Notes under the pieces: model-generated | Told to the model about the DNA's origin: nothing | The model's input: the letters and a program-made list of their open reading frames with translations, nothing else | The model's database searches: none | NCBI RefSeq assembly: GCF_946481155.1 | Contig: NZ_CAMLMK010000053.1 | Location: forward strand, 1 to 19,880 | DNA length: 19,880 bases | DNA from: an uncultured Flavobacterium sp. | GTDB taxonomy: Bacteria > Bacteroidota > Bacteroidia > Flavobacteriales > Flavobacteriaceae | Direction of reading: 5' to 3' | Part shown: positions 1-6,783 of the stretch, in pieces | Layout of the letters: each line of letters opens with the position of its first letter | Numbering within the stretch: position 1 is the first letter of the stretch | Made by a program: the position numbers and the translations under genes

Positions 1-91
1 ATGTTTTTGGTTTACACAAGCTTTTTTCAAAATAAAAATTTCAGCTAAAATTACAATTTTTAATTTTTTATATAAAAATGATAAATAATTA

Positions 92-121
92 TTGTTTTAT
101 GATAATTAATTATTAATTTTG
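92..121 (+). promoter_or_regulatory. Bacteroidota-type promoter for the DUF2975/regulator pair
   Basis: TTG at 92-94 (-33 element) is followed after 19 bases by TAATTTTG at 114-121, an exact match to the TAnnTTTG -7 element of the Bacteroidota primary sigma factor. The start codon of the first gene lies 25 bases after the box, which leaves room for a short leader. The rest of 1-146 is very AT-rich and shows no gene. The call is by motif match only. Confidence 0.6.
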
Positions 122-146
122 TTTTGTTGAATTTTAAATTTAAATC

Positions 147-662
147 ATGAAATTAGTACGAATCATATCGACAATCTTATTTTTTCTGTCCCGAATATTG
201 GCAATCGCTTATATTTTGACGGCACTTCATTTGTTCGTTTCGGTGGTTTTCAAGCTCCCTACATTTGAGCTTATGGAAAATAATCGTTTTGTAATTCAAT
301 ATCCATTTACAGAGAAAAGTTTTCTGCTGGGAAGTGAGTATACTTTTTCTTATGTTACAGAAATGGTTCTGATAATTGCGTTTTATGGCTTGTTTTTCTG
401 GCTGTTAGGAAACGTATTTCAAACCTTTAGGCAAGTGCCTTTATTTACGAAGCAGGGAATCCGGAACCTGAAACTTTTTTACATTACCAATCTGGTAGTT
501 TCACCGATACTGTTTGGTCTGTTAAGTGGATTCTCCAATGAAGATATGCCATTTTTGGCCATGATTGTCGCACATGCAATCATTGGCATATTTGCCTATT
601 TCTTAATGGCCATTTTTAATGAAGGAGTTGGGTTGCAGAACGAACAGGATTTATACATTTAA
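147..662 (+). CDS. DUF2975-type membrane protein
   Basis: A 171-residue integral membrane protein with four likely membrane segments at about residues 8-34, 69-91, 110-128 and 135-158. The C-terminal pattern (FNEGVGLQNEQDLYI) matches the polar acidic tail that closes many DUF2975 proteins. The family has no established biochemical function. It is regularly encoded next to a very small Xre-type regulator, as here, where the next gene starts 3 bases after the stop, so the two are almost certainly co-transcribed. The regulator may act on this operon or be modulated by the membrane protein; that is inference. The start at 147 lies downstream of a good promoter and begins with the first membrane segment. 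Family assignment rests on topology, tail pattern and neighbour. Confidence 0.8.
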   Translation: MKLVRIISTILFFLSRILAIAYILTALHLFVSVVFKLPTFELMENNRFVIQYPFTEKSFLLGSEYTFSYVTEMVLIIAFYGLFFWLLGNVFQTFRQVPLFTKQGIRNLKLFYITNLVVSPILFGLLSGFSNEDMPFLAMIVAHAIIGIFAYFLMAIFNEGVGLQNEQDLYI

Positions 663-665
663 ACT

Positions 666-872
666 ATGCCAATTATAGTAAACATAGACGTAATGCTTGC
701 AAAGCGGAAGATGCAGTCGAAAGAATTGGCAGAAACTTTAGGGATTACACCCGCCAATTTATCGATACTCAAAACCGGGAAAGCGAAAGGTATCCGGTTT
801 GAAACGCTCGAAGCAATCTGTAAGGCCCTGGATTGTCAGCCGGGTGATATTATCGAATACGTCAGCGAGTAA
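666..872 (+). CDS. Small Xre/Cro-family HTH regulator (YozG-like)
   Basis: A 68-residue protein consisting of almost nothing but a helix-turn-helix domain. The HTH covers about residues 9-60, with a recognition region around [21 protein letters not shown], followed by the typical [19 protein letters not shown] closing helix of the small YozG-like group. It starts 3 bases after the DUF2975 gene and is likely translationally coupled to it. Such one-domain regulators usually bind DNA as dimers and often control their own operon. No ligand domain is present. Its target cannot be read from the sequence. The 101-base gap to the next gene has no clear terminator, so read-through into the ABC genes is possible. 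Confidence 0.85.
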   Translation: MPIIVNIDVMLAKRKMQSKELAETLGITPANLSILKTGKAKGIRFETLEAICKALDCQPGDIIEYVSE

Positions 873-973
873 TTTTTTTTAAATATTTAGTATTTATCGG
901 GACCTCTTTTGGATCCGACAGGAATCGTTTTGCCTTTTTTTTAAACAATAATCATCATAAAAATCATCAGAAA

Positions 974-1864
974 ATGAACAAGTTAGTAATTAAAAATCTC
1001 CGAAAAACATACGACAACGGAGTACAGGCGATTGACAACATTTCGCTTGAGATCAGCAACGGGATGTTTGGGCTTTTAGGTCCAAATGGCGCCGGAAAAT
1101 CATCCTTAATGTGAACTATTGCAGGTTTACAACAACCTGATAACGGAAGTATTGTCTTTAATGATGTGGATATTTTAGAGCATCCTAATTTCATCCGTCA
1201 GCATTTAGGATATTTGCCCCAGGAATTCGGAGTTTATCCAAAAATTTCCGCGTACCGATTATTAGATCATTTGGCCATCCTTAAAGGAATTGTCAACAAA
1301 AATGATCGTCACGAACAGATTCTTAGTCTGCTGCAGCAAACTAATTTATTAGAACACAAGAACAAAGCGGTTCATACTTTTTCCGGAGGAATGCGTCAGC
1401 GATTTGGGATTGCACAGGCACTTTTAGGAAACCCGAAAATCATTATTGTTGACGAGCCTACAGCCGGTTTGGACCCGGAAGAACGCAATCGTTTTAATAA
1501 TCTTTTAAGCGAAATAGGAGAGAACATCATTGTTCTTTTGTCGACGCATATTGTGGACGACGTTCGCGATTTATGTACCAATATGGCTGTGATCGCCAAT
1601 GGAAAAATGATTTTGCAGGGCAAACCCGATGAAGCCATCACTTCCCTGAAAGGGAAAATCTGGTCAAAAACCATTGAGAAATCGGAGCTGGAAGTTGCTA
1701 AGCTGAAATGGAACCTTATTTCTTCACAATTATCTGCCGGGAAAATGAATATCAGGGTTTATTCTGATATACAACCCGATACTGATTTTATTGCTGTTTC
1801 ACCGGATTTGGGCGATGTATATTTTACTGTTTTAAACCAACAAAAAACGCTGACCCATGTTTAG
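974..1864 (+). pseudogene. ABC transporter ATP-binding protein interrupted by an in-frame TGA
   Basis: Read through one stop, this frame encodes a complete ABC ATPase of about 296 residues. ATG 974 begins [16 protein letters not shown] and Walker A follows (GPNGAGKSS). The frame then stops at TGA 1112-1114 and continues unbroken to 1864 with the Q-loop (LGYLPQEFG), signature motif (SGGMRQR), Walker B (IIIVDEPTAGLD) and H-loop (STH). The context GKSSLM-stop-TIAGLQ suggests an original CGA arginine codon, one C-to-T change away. Reinitiation at GTG 1166 would give a 232-residue protein lacking Walker A, so ATP binding should be lost. It would have served as partner of the downstream permease, whose start overlaps its end by 8 bases. 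All other motifs are intact, so the lesion is recent, or a base-calling error. Confidence 0.85.
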
Positions 1865-4800
1865 GAAATTAATGCAATTCGAATGGCATTATAACACAAG
1901 AAGCTTGTTGTTTTACGTGCCTTTTTTGGTGTACCTGGCGTTTGGGTTTATGTTGGGATGCGTGGTGAATTCTACTTTTCCGGGACTTTACAGAAATTCG
2001 CCCTATATGATTGCTTATTTTATAGGATTGTTTTCTTTAAATACAGTTTTTTCTACAACTGTATTTGTAGCGCAATCTTTCTTACGGGAAACCGAAACTA
2101 AATTTGATTCCGTAATCTATGCAACACCGGTAAACAAACGAAATTATCTTGGCAGTAGATTTTTAATGGCTTTTCTAATCAATTCCTTTTCATACGGAAT
2201 GTTTGCTTTAGGTCTCATTATCGGGCATTTGATGCCGTGGCTGCCAAAAGATGAATTACAGCCATTTTCGCTTTTTAACTATTTATGGCCGTTTATAACG
2301 ATTGCATTGCCAAATATTCTTCTTTGCACTGCTATTTTAACTGCTCTCGCCTGGCTGACCAGAAACAAATTGATGATTTATGTGGGGGGAATATTTGTTT
2401 TTATACTTTATACGGTTTGCTCGATTTTTTCTAATTCGCCTGTTTTTGCGGGTGCTTCGCCTGCCTCTGCGGAAGCGATGTCGATGGTGGCAAAATTAGA
2501 TCCGTTCGGGTTAGCCGCATTTTTTGAGCAAACACGCTATTGGACAGCATTCCATAAGAACAGCCAGCTACTTGTACTAACCGGAAATTTCGTTCTTAAC
2601 AGATTATTGTGGATGGGTATTTCGATCACATTAATTGGTATTTCGTATCGTTTTTTCTCTTTCCGAAAGATGAATGCTGCGAAAGTCAGGAAGCCGAAAA
2701 CTTCCGAACGTCCATTATCAGTTCCGAAATTCGACCGATTCCAAAACACCGAATTCCAAACGGTAAAACACAATATTCAAGTTTTGAAAAGTTTCCTGAA
2801 AATTGATATTGCATTGATTGTCAAAGGTATTCCGTTTCTTGTATTGGTTATTTTGCTGGCGGCACTTCTCGGAATTGAAATTAAGGACGAAATCAACGGC
2901 GGCATCCGAATGGCGGAAAGTATAACCACAACCGGCCTGATGATTACGACCATAATGGACCGACTGCCGATGCTTCTGATACTGATCATGCTTTTTTACA
3001 GCAGCGAATTGCTTTGGAGAAGTGAGTCGGCGCGCTTTGGAATGCTTGAAAATGTTACACCTTATAATCAAAGTATTGTTTTCATTTCCAAATTGATTTC
3101 GCTTTGGATGGTTCCTTTTTTACTATTGGTAATCAGTATTTTAATCGGATTAGGTTTTCAGGTCACTAAAGGAAATGCGTCAATTGAATGGAGTTTATAC
3201 CTGTCCCTATTTTATTATATTGGTCTGCCAATGTTACTTGCTGCCGTTCTGATTTTAACGATTCAGACTCTAATAAAAAACAGATATGTTGGATTGACGA
3301 TTGCTACAGTTATCACACTTTTATTTTGTACAGGTATTGGTAACATGGTCGATATCAATCATCCGTTACTTCGTTTCGCAGATACTTTAAAAATTGAATA
3401 TTTCGATTTGAACGGTTTCGGAAAATATCGTTTTGCCTTCCTAACCAAAATAGTATACAATGTTGGATTTGCGCTTATATTATTGTTTTTAAGCGGAATT
3501 TGGAGAAAAAACAGCTCTTTTTCATTCAAAAGACTCTTTAAATCATCAAATACCGGTTTTCTTCAAAAAGGCATTTTGGTTTTGGGCGGCTTGTTTTTTA
3601 TGGGTTTCGGAAGTTATATTTTTTATGAAACAAATGTAAAAAGCCCGTACATCACAAAAGAAGAGCAACAGGACTGGAGTCAGCAGTACGAGGAAAAATA
3701 TCGAAAGTTTGAAGAATTTCCCCAGCCAACGATTACTTCAGTGAAAACTAATGTCGATTTATTTCCGGAAAGTAACAGTTATAAAGTCAAAGGTAGTTAT
3801 CAGCTAATCAATAATTCAGATAAAGCTATCGACAGCCTGTTGTTGTATATCGACGATAATATAAAACTGAGTTCAGTAGGTATTCCGAATTCAAAACTGA
3901 TACAAAAGGATAGTAATTTCGGCCATTATTGGTACAAACTAAATAAACCATTACAGCCGAAGGAAATTTTGAATATGAATTATTCCTTTACTTCCGATTG
4001 GTCACCATTTAAAGGACATACGCCTTTCAATTCTATTATCGACAACGGTTCGTTTATGCGCATGAGCAGATATTTCCCGGTATTTGGCTATCAGATCGGG
4101 AATGAGATTGATAATGGAAAGGAAAGAATTAAGCGAGGTATGACTGCTATCCGACCAATTAAAAAGCTGGAAGATACTGCTGTAGTTCCTTATGATTTTA
4201 TCGATTTTGAAACGATAGTGTCCACATCAAAAGATCAAACGGCTATTAGTTCCGGTAACTTGATTAAGCAATGGGAGTCGGAGGGACGAAACTATTTCCA
4301 TTATAAGTGCGAGAGAAAAATTCCGTTCCGGTTTGCGTTTTCTTCTGCCAAATATGAAATCAGAAAAGAACAGTATAAAGGTGTTTCCATTGAGATTTAT
4401 TATGATAAAAAACACTCGAGGAATATTGACGAACTTCTGAAAGCGACTAAAAGCACTCTTGATTATTGCCAATTGTACTTTGGAGCATACCCCTATAAAG
4501 TGATTCGTTACGCGGAAATATCTGCCTTTGCGGAAGGTTTTGCAGCCACAGCTTACCCGGGAACAATTTATATGAAAGAGAATTTCGGATTTTACAGCGA
4601 CATCAGCCGAGGTGATAAGGAAGATATCATCAACCAATTGGCGGGACACGAATTATCACATCAATGGTGGGGTGGGGAGAAGTTCAATCCGGAAGAAAAA
4701 GAAGGTGGGTGGATATTAACCGAAACATTGGCACAATACACAGAATTGATGCTTTATGAGAAACGACATGGTCGTGAGCGAGCATTGGAAACCGTAAAAG

Positions 4801-5402
4801 TTCACATGGATTTATATTTAAGTAACAGAAGTTTTGGAGAGGAAATGCCTTTGTACAAAACCCATTACGATACGCCGCATTTGCCATATAACAAAGGAAT
4901 GGTAATCATGCACCAATTGCGATTGCTGATAGGTGAAGCCAATGTGAATAAAGCTTTAAAAGCATTGCTGACAAATTATGCGTATCCAAATAGACCTGCA
5001 GATACAAGAAATTTTATTAACGAAATTTATAAGGTCTCACCAGTTGGATTACATTCAAAAGTGGATGAAATGTTTAAACAAGTTATCACTTATACTTCAA
5101 AAATTGAATCGGTAAGCAGCAGGAAAATTTCCGGTAAGAGTTATGAAGTTACTTTTGAAGTTAGCAGCAGTAAATTCCGCGAAAACAGCAAAGGAAAACA
5201 AACGCTGATTGCAAATGATACCACAATCGATATAGGTATTTATGATGAAAACGGCAAATTGACAGTACGAAGCTTCCCAATCACTAAAAACCGGATGAAA
5301 GGCAAAATTTTGGTCTCTGAAATACCAGTTTCAATCATTATCGACCCAAATCTGACAAATATTGATACTTTCCCGGAAGATAATGAGAAGGAAATTAATT
5401 AA
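1857..5402 (+). CDS. ABC-2 type permease fused to an M1-family metallopeptidase
   Basis: A 1181-residue two-part membrane protein. Residues 1 to about 600 contain many hydrophobic segments arranged like two ABC-2 permease halves, with a final one near 570-590. The rest is a non-membrane region resembling M1 aminopeptidases, presumably on the periplasmic side. It has the zinc motif HELSH at residues 931-935 followed by QWW, then a glutamate in LTETLAQYTE (E956), and the substrate-side YTE pattern. The spacing from the second His to that Glu is 20 residues, against 18 in classical M1 enzymes, and no clear GAMEN exopeptidase motif is seen. Such permease/peptidase fusions are known in Bacteroidota, but their substrate is not established. 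The start overlaps the end of the ATPase gene by 8 bases, indicating translational coupling. With that ATPase broken, this permease may lack its energy source. Confidence 0.85.
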   Translation: MFRKLMQFEWHYNTRSLLFYVPFLVYLAFGFMLGCVVNSTFPGLYRNSPYMIAYFIGLFSLNTVFSTTVFVAQSFLRETETKFDSVIYATPVNKRNYLGSRFLMAFLINSFSYGMFALGLIIGHLMPWLPKDELQPFSLFNYLWPFITIALPNILLCTAILTALAWLTRNKLMIYVGGIFVFILYTVCSIFSNSPVFAGASPASAEAMSMVAKLDPFGLAAFFEQTRYWTAFHKNSQLLVLTGNFVLNRLLWMGISITLIGISYRFFSFRKMNAAKVRKPKTSERPLSVPKFDRFQNTEFQTVKHNIQVLKSFLKIDIALIVKGIPFLVLVILLAALLGIEIKDEINGGIRMAESITTTGLMITTIMDRLPMLLILIMLFYSSELLWRSESARFGMLENVTPYNQSIVFISKLISLWMVPFLLLVISILIGLGFQVTKGNASIEWSLYLSLFYYIGLPMLLAAVLILTIQTLIKNRYVGLTIATVITLLFCTGIGNMVDINHPLLRFADTLKIEYFDLNGFGKYRFAFLTKIVYNVGFALILLFLSGIWRKNSSFSFKRLFKSSNTGFLQKGILVLGGLFFMGFGSYIFYETNVKSPYITKEEQQDWSQQYEEKYRKFEEFPQPTITSVKTNVDLFPESNSYKVKGSYQLINNSDKAIDSLLLYIDDNIKLSSVGIPNSKLIQKDSNFGHYWYKLNKPLQPKEILNMNYSFTSDWSPFKGHTPFNSIIDNGSFMRMSRYFPVFGYQIGNEIDNGKERIKRGMTAIRPIKKLEDTAVVPYDFIDFETIVSTSKDQTAISSGNLIKQWESEGRNYFHYKCERKIPFRFAFSSAKYEIRKEQYKGVSIEIYYDKKHSRNIDELLKATKSTLDYCQLYFGAYPYKVIRYAEISAFAEGFAATAYPGTIYMKENFGFYSDISRGDKEDIINQLAGHELSHQWWGGEKFNPEEKEGGWILTETLAQYTELMLYEKRHGRERALETVKVHMDLYLSNRSFGEEMPLYKTHYDTPHLPYNKGMVIMHQLRLLIGEANVNKALKALLTNYAYPNRPADTRNFINEIYKVSPVGLHSKVDEMFKQVITYTSKIESVSSRKISGKSYEVTFEVSSSKFRENSKGKQTLIANDTTIDIGIYDENGKLTVRSFPITKNRMKGKILVSEIPVSIIIDPNLTNIDTFPEDNEKEIN

Positions 5403-5446
5403 TGGGTAGTAATAAGTCAAATTAAGGAATTCTATAAAATAAATCG

Positions 5447-5492
5447 TTTTAAGTGTTTTTTGCGCAAATTTTGATTCAAAAATCACTTAAAA
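5447..5492. repeat. 16-position inverted repeat between the ABC locus and the sulfur-operon promoter
   Basis: Arms 5447-5462 and 5477-5492 pair at 15 of 16 positions; the single mismatch is T5456/T5483, and the loop is 14 bases. It lies 45 bases after the M1-fusion stop and about 35 bases upstream of the -33 element of the sulfur promoter. No U-tract follows directly, so it is a poor standard terminator, although it could end transcription of the ABC operon. A role as operator is equally possible. The symmetry is seen directly; the function is unknown. Confidence 0.5.
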
Positions 5493-5526
5493 TTGATAAA
5501 AAATGATTTTTTTGTAAAAATTTGTT

Positions 5527-5555
5527 TTGCAGAATAAAAAAAAGCTGTAGGTTTG
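5527..5555 (+). promoter_or_regulatory. Bacteroidota-type promoter for the sulfur operon
   Basis: TTG at 5527-5529 is followed after 18 bases by TAGGTTTG at 5548-5555, an exact TAnnTTTG -7 box. Transcription would begin near 5560-5562, giving a roughly 17-base untranslated stretch before the first leader ATG at 5578. No other exact TAnnTTTG box was found between here and cysH, so both leader units and the sulfur genes probably depend on this promoter. Confidence 0.7.
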
Positions 5556-5577
5556 CAGTGTTCAAAAGAACCAAAAA

Positions 5578-5652
5578 ATGAAAAATCAAGTTTTAAATAT
5601 GATGATGTGTATGTGCTGCTCAGACAATGAGGGGTTCTATGCTATTTGTTAA
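5578..5652 (+). CDS. Cys/Met-rich leader peptide 1 (24 codons)
   Basis: ATG 5578 opens a 24-codon frame beginning MKNQVLNMMMCMCC and ending in FYAIC before TAA 5650-5652. Codons 8-14 (5599-5619) are seven Met/Cys codons in a row, and a further Cys codon directly precedes the stop. Both residues are rare in proteins and are the sulfur amino acids made by the pathway downstream. An A-rich stretch precedes the start, as is usual for this phylum. The probable role is to act as a sensor through ribosome stalling when charged Cys- or Met-tRNA is scarce, rather than as a stable product. It lies directly after the promoter and 28 bases upstream of an intrinsic terminator. Coding is inferred from composition and context only. 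Confidence 0.8.
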   Translation: MKNQVLNMMMCMCCSDNEGFYAIC

Positions 5653-5689
5653 TGTTTACAAACATTTTATATCATAAGCAAAACTCCTC
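5629..5689 (+). promoter_or_regulatory. Attenuator 1: antiterminator pairing between leader 1 and terminator 1
   Basis: GAGGGGTT at 5629-5636, inside leader 1 just after the Cys/Met run, can pair with AACTCCTC at 5682-5689, the 5' arm of the terminator (8 pairs, one G-U). TATG 5638-5641 can add four pairs with CATA 5673-5676. A small hairpin, AATGTT/AACATT at 5651-5666, sits between. A ribosome held at the Cys/Met codons would leave 5629-5636 free to form this structure and prevent termination. A ribosome reaching the stop would partly cover it and allow the terminator to fold. The pairing is seen directly; the mechanism is inferred by analogy with trp- and his-type attenuators. Confidence 0.7.
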
Positions 5690-5712
5690 AAGCAATTGGG
5701 GAGTTTTTTTTT
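5681..5712 (+). terminator. Intrinsic terminator 1 after leader 1
   Basis: An 11-pair stem (5681-5691 with 5696-5706, one G-U pair at 5688/5699) with a GCAA tetraloop runs into nine T residues at 5704-5712. This is a strong factor-independent terminator placed between a promoter and its operon, as expected for an attenuator. Confidence 0.88.
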
Positions 5713-5742
5713 GCTCAAGTTTTAAAAGAGAGAGAAATAAAA

Positions 5743-5770
5743 AGAAGCAAGAGACAAGAAACAAGAAGAT
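5743..5770 (+). repeat. Degenerate heptamer repeat, AGAAGCA type (4 units)
   Basis: Four consecutive 7-base units can be read: AGAAGCA, AGAGACA, AGAAACA and AGAAGAT. They lie in a purine-rich linker (about 5722-5790) between terminator 1 and leader 2. Similar 7-base-period arrays with other unit sequences occur in three other gaps of this operon. The function is unknown. Confidence 0.55.
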
Positions 5771-5826
5771 AAAAAAGGAAGAAGAATCTGCTAAATCAGC
5801 GTGAAAATTTTAAATAAAAAACAAAT

Positions 5827-5937
5827 ATGAATACGATAACACTTATAACGACAATAATAACATCTGCAGCTTGCATGATGATGATGTGTTGTATGCGAAA
5901 CTTCGCAAGAGGCCGTCTGTCGTATTATTTGCTGTAA
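5827..5937 (+). CDS. Cys/Met-rich leader peptide 2 (36 codons)
   Basis: ATG 5827 opens a 36-codon frame ending at TAA 5935-5937. After a Thr/Ile-rich start (MNTITLITTIITSAA), codons 16-23 (5872-5895) are eight sulfur-amino-acid codons in a row, CMMMMCCM, followed by an Arg/Tyr/Leu-rich tail. The core shares its nucleotide sequence with leader 1 (ATGATGATGTGT in both), which points to duplication of the unit. No separate promoter was seen before it, so it is reached only by transcripts that passed terminator 1. The likely role is again a ribosome-stalling sensor. Expression is not shown by sequence alone. Confidence 0.8.
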   Translation: MNTITLITTIITSAACMMMMCCMRNFARGRLSYYLL

Positions 5938-5967
5938 AGAATAGTATTTAAAAACGTAAGCCTCTTG
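5894..5967 (+). promoter_or_regulatory. Attenuator 2: antiterminator pairing between leader 2 and terminator 2
   Basis: CAAGAGGC at 5906-5913, ten bases after the Cys/Met run, is perfectly complementary over eight bases to GCCTCTTG at 5960-5967 in the 5' arm of terminator 2. CGT 5914-5916 can add three pairs with ACG 5954-5956. A competing hairpin, TGCGA/TCGCA at 5894-5907, overlaps the first two bases of the antiterminator arm and could hold it closed when no ribosome is stalled. The stop codon lies 22 bases beyond the arm, so a ribosome at the stop would not fully mask it; the competing hairpin may matter more here than in unit 1. The pairings are seen; the mechanism is inferred. Confidence 0.7.
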
Positions 5968-5986
5968 ATTTTCAAGGGGCTTTTTT
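5958..5986 (+). terminator. Intrinsic terminator 2 directly before cysH
   Basis: An 11-pair stem (5958-5968 with 5972-5982, one G-U pair at 5963/5977) closes a three-base loop and runs into six T residues at 5981-5986. It ends 8 bases before the likely cysH start, so it must be bypassed for any sulfur gene to be expressed from the mapped promoter. Confidence 0.85.
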
Positions 5987-5994
5987 ATTTCCAA

Positions 5995-6708
5995 ATGTCA
6001 AATATCAGAACTATGAATATCGAAATTATTAACCGACTAACGCAACATCAGGACATCATCGAAAACCTGAAGTTTTTATCCGAAAATGTAACGGGAAAGA
6101 TAGTGTTTTCAACCAGTTTCGGAATTGAAGATCAGTTGATTACCGATGCAATCTTCTCGCAGAAACTAAAGAATATTGAAGTGTTTACGCTTGATACCGG
6201 AAGATTATTTCAGGAAACTTATGCAACCTGGGACAAAACACAATTGCATTACAATCAGAAAATTAAGGCTTTCTATCCTGAGAATACAACCCTTGAGGAA
6301 TTTGTAAATGAAAACGGGATTAACCCTTTTTACGAACGTCAGGATTTGAGAAAGCAGTGCTGTCACATCAGGAAAGTGGCACCATTGCAAAGGGCTTTAA
6401 AAGATGTGAAGGTTTGGATTACCGGAGTAAGAGCAGAGCATTCCCCAAATAGAAATGCACTGGAAACAGTACAGTGGGACGAGCAAAATCAGCTTTACAA
6501 ATACAATCCCTTACTGCACTGGTCAACCGAAGAAGTCAAAACCTATGTTACCATAAAAGGCATTCCGTACAACGCTTTACATGACAAAGGCTTCATAAGC
6601 ATCGGCTGCGCACCATGTACCAGAGCAGTCAAAGAAGGCGAAGATTTCAGGGCAGGTCGATGGTGGTGGGAAGATACTTCCAAAAAGGAATGCGGATTGC
6701 ATGGATAG
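5995..6708 (+). CDS. cysH: Assimilatory adenylylsulfate (APS-type) reductase CysH
   Basis: Reduces activated sulfate to sulfite with thioredoxin or glutathione as electron donor, in the cytoplasm. The 237-residue protein has an N-terminal substrate-binding PP-loop-like fold (FSTSFGIEDQ), a Cys pair at C122-C123 (QCCHIRK) and C205/C208 (GCAPC). These are the four ligands expected for the [4Fe-4S] cluster of APS-type enzymes and absent from PAPS-type E. coli CysH. The C-terminal ECGLHG carries the catalytic C233. APS use fits the absence of an APS kinase gene nearby. The start is placed at ATG 5995; ATG 6013 is an in-frame alternative six codons later. A TTG at 5965 would lie inside the terminator stem and is rejected. 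It is the first structural gene behind two attenuators. Confidence 0.92.
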   Translation: MSNIRTMNIEIINRLTQHQDIIENLKFLSENVTGKIVFSTSFGIEDQLITDAIFSQKLKNIEVFTLDTGRLFQETYATWDKTQLHYNQKIKAFYPENTTLEEFVNENGINPFYERQDLRKQCCHIRKVAPLQRALKDVKVWITGVRAEHSPNRNALETVQWDEQNQLYKYNPLLHWSTEEVKTYVTIKGIPYNALHDKGFISIGCAPCTRAVKEGEDFRAGRWWWEDTSKKECGLHG

Positions 6709-6719
6709 TATTCAGATTG

Positions 6720-6755
6720 CAGAAAACAGAAGGCAGATAACAGAGCAGAAAACAG
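6720..6755 (+). repeat. Degenerate heptamer repeat, CAGAAAA type
   Basis: Units CAGAAAA, CAGAAGG, CAGATAA, a short CAGAG, then CAGAAAA and CAG fill about half of the 75-base cysH-cysD gap. The 7-base period is the same as in the other repeats of this operon. The function is unknown. Confidence 0.5.
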
Positions 6756-6783
6756 CTATTTCAATTTATAATTCATAACTCAA

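Noticed and set aside
900..932. Possible promoter (TCGTTTTG at 925-932) or weak hairpin (GGGACC/GGATCC) before the ABC ATPase
   Set aside because: The box has one mismatch to TAnnTTTG and a poorly spaced TTG; the hairpin has a mismatch in a six-base stem. Neither is strong enough to annotate.
1112..1114. TGA in the ABC ATPase as selenocysteine or programmed recoding
   Set aside because: The position is not a cysteine or redox site in the family, and no convincing SECIS-like hairpin was seen after it. A C-to-T nonsense change is simpler.
5965..5994. TTG 5965 as the cysH start
   Set aside because: It lies inside the stem of terminator 2 and gives an N-terminal extension with no family character; ATG 5995 or 6013 fits better.
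5403..5994. SAM riboswitch as the controller of the sulfur operon
   Set aside because: I see no SAM riboswitch core; the terminators are explained by the leader-peptide pairings instead.
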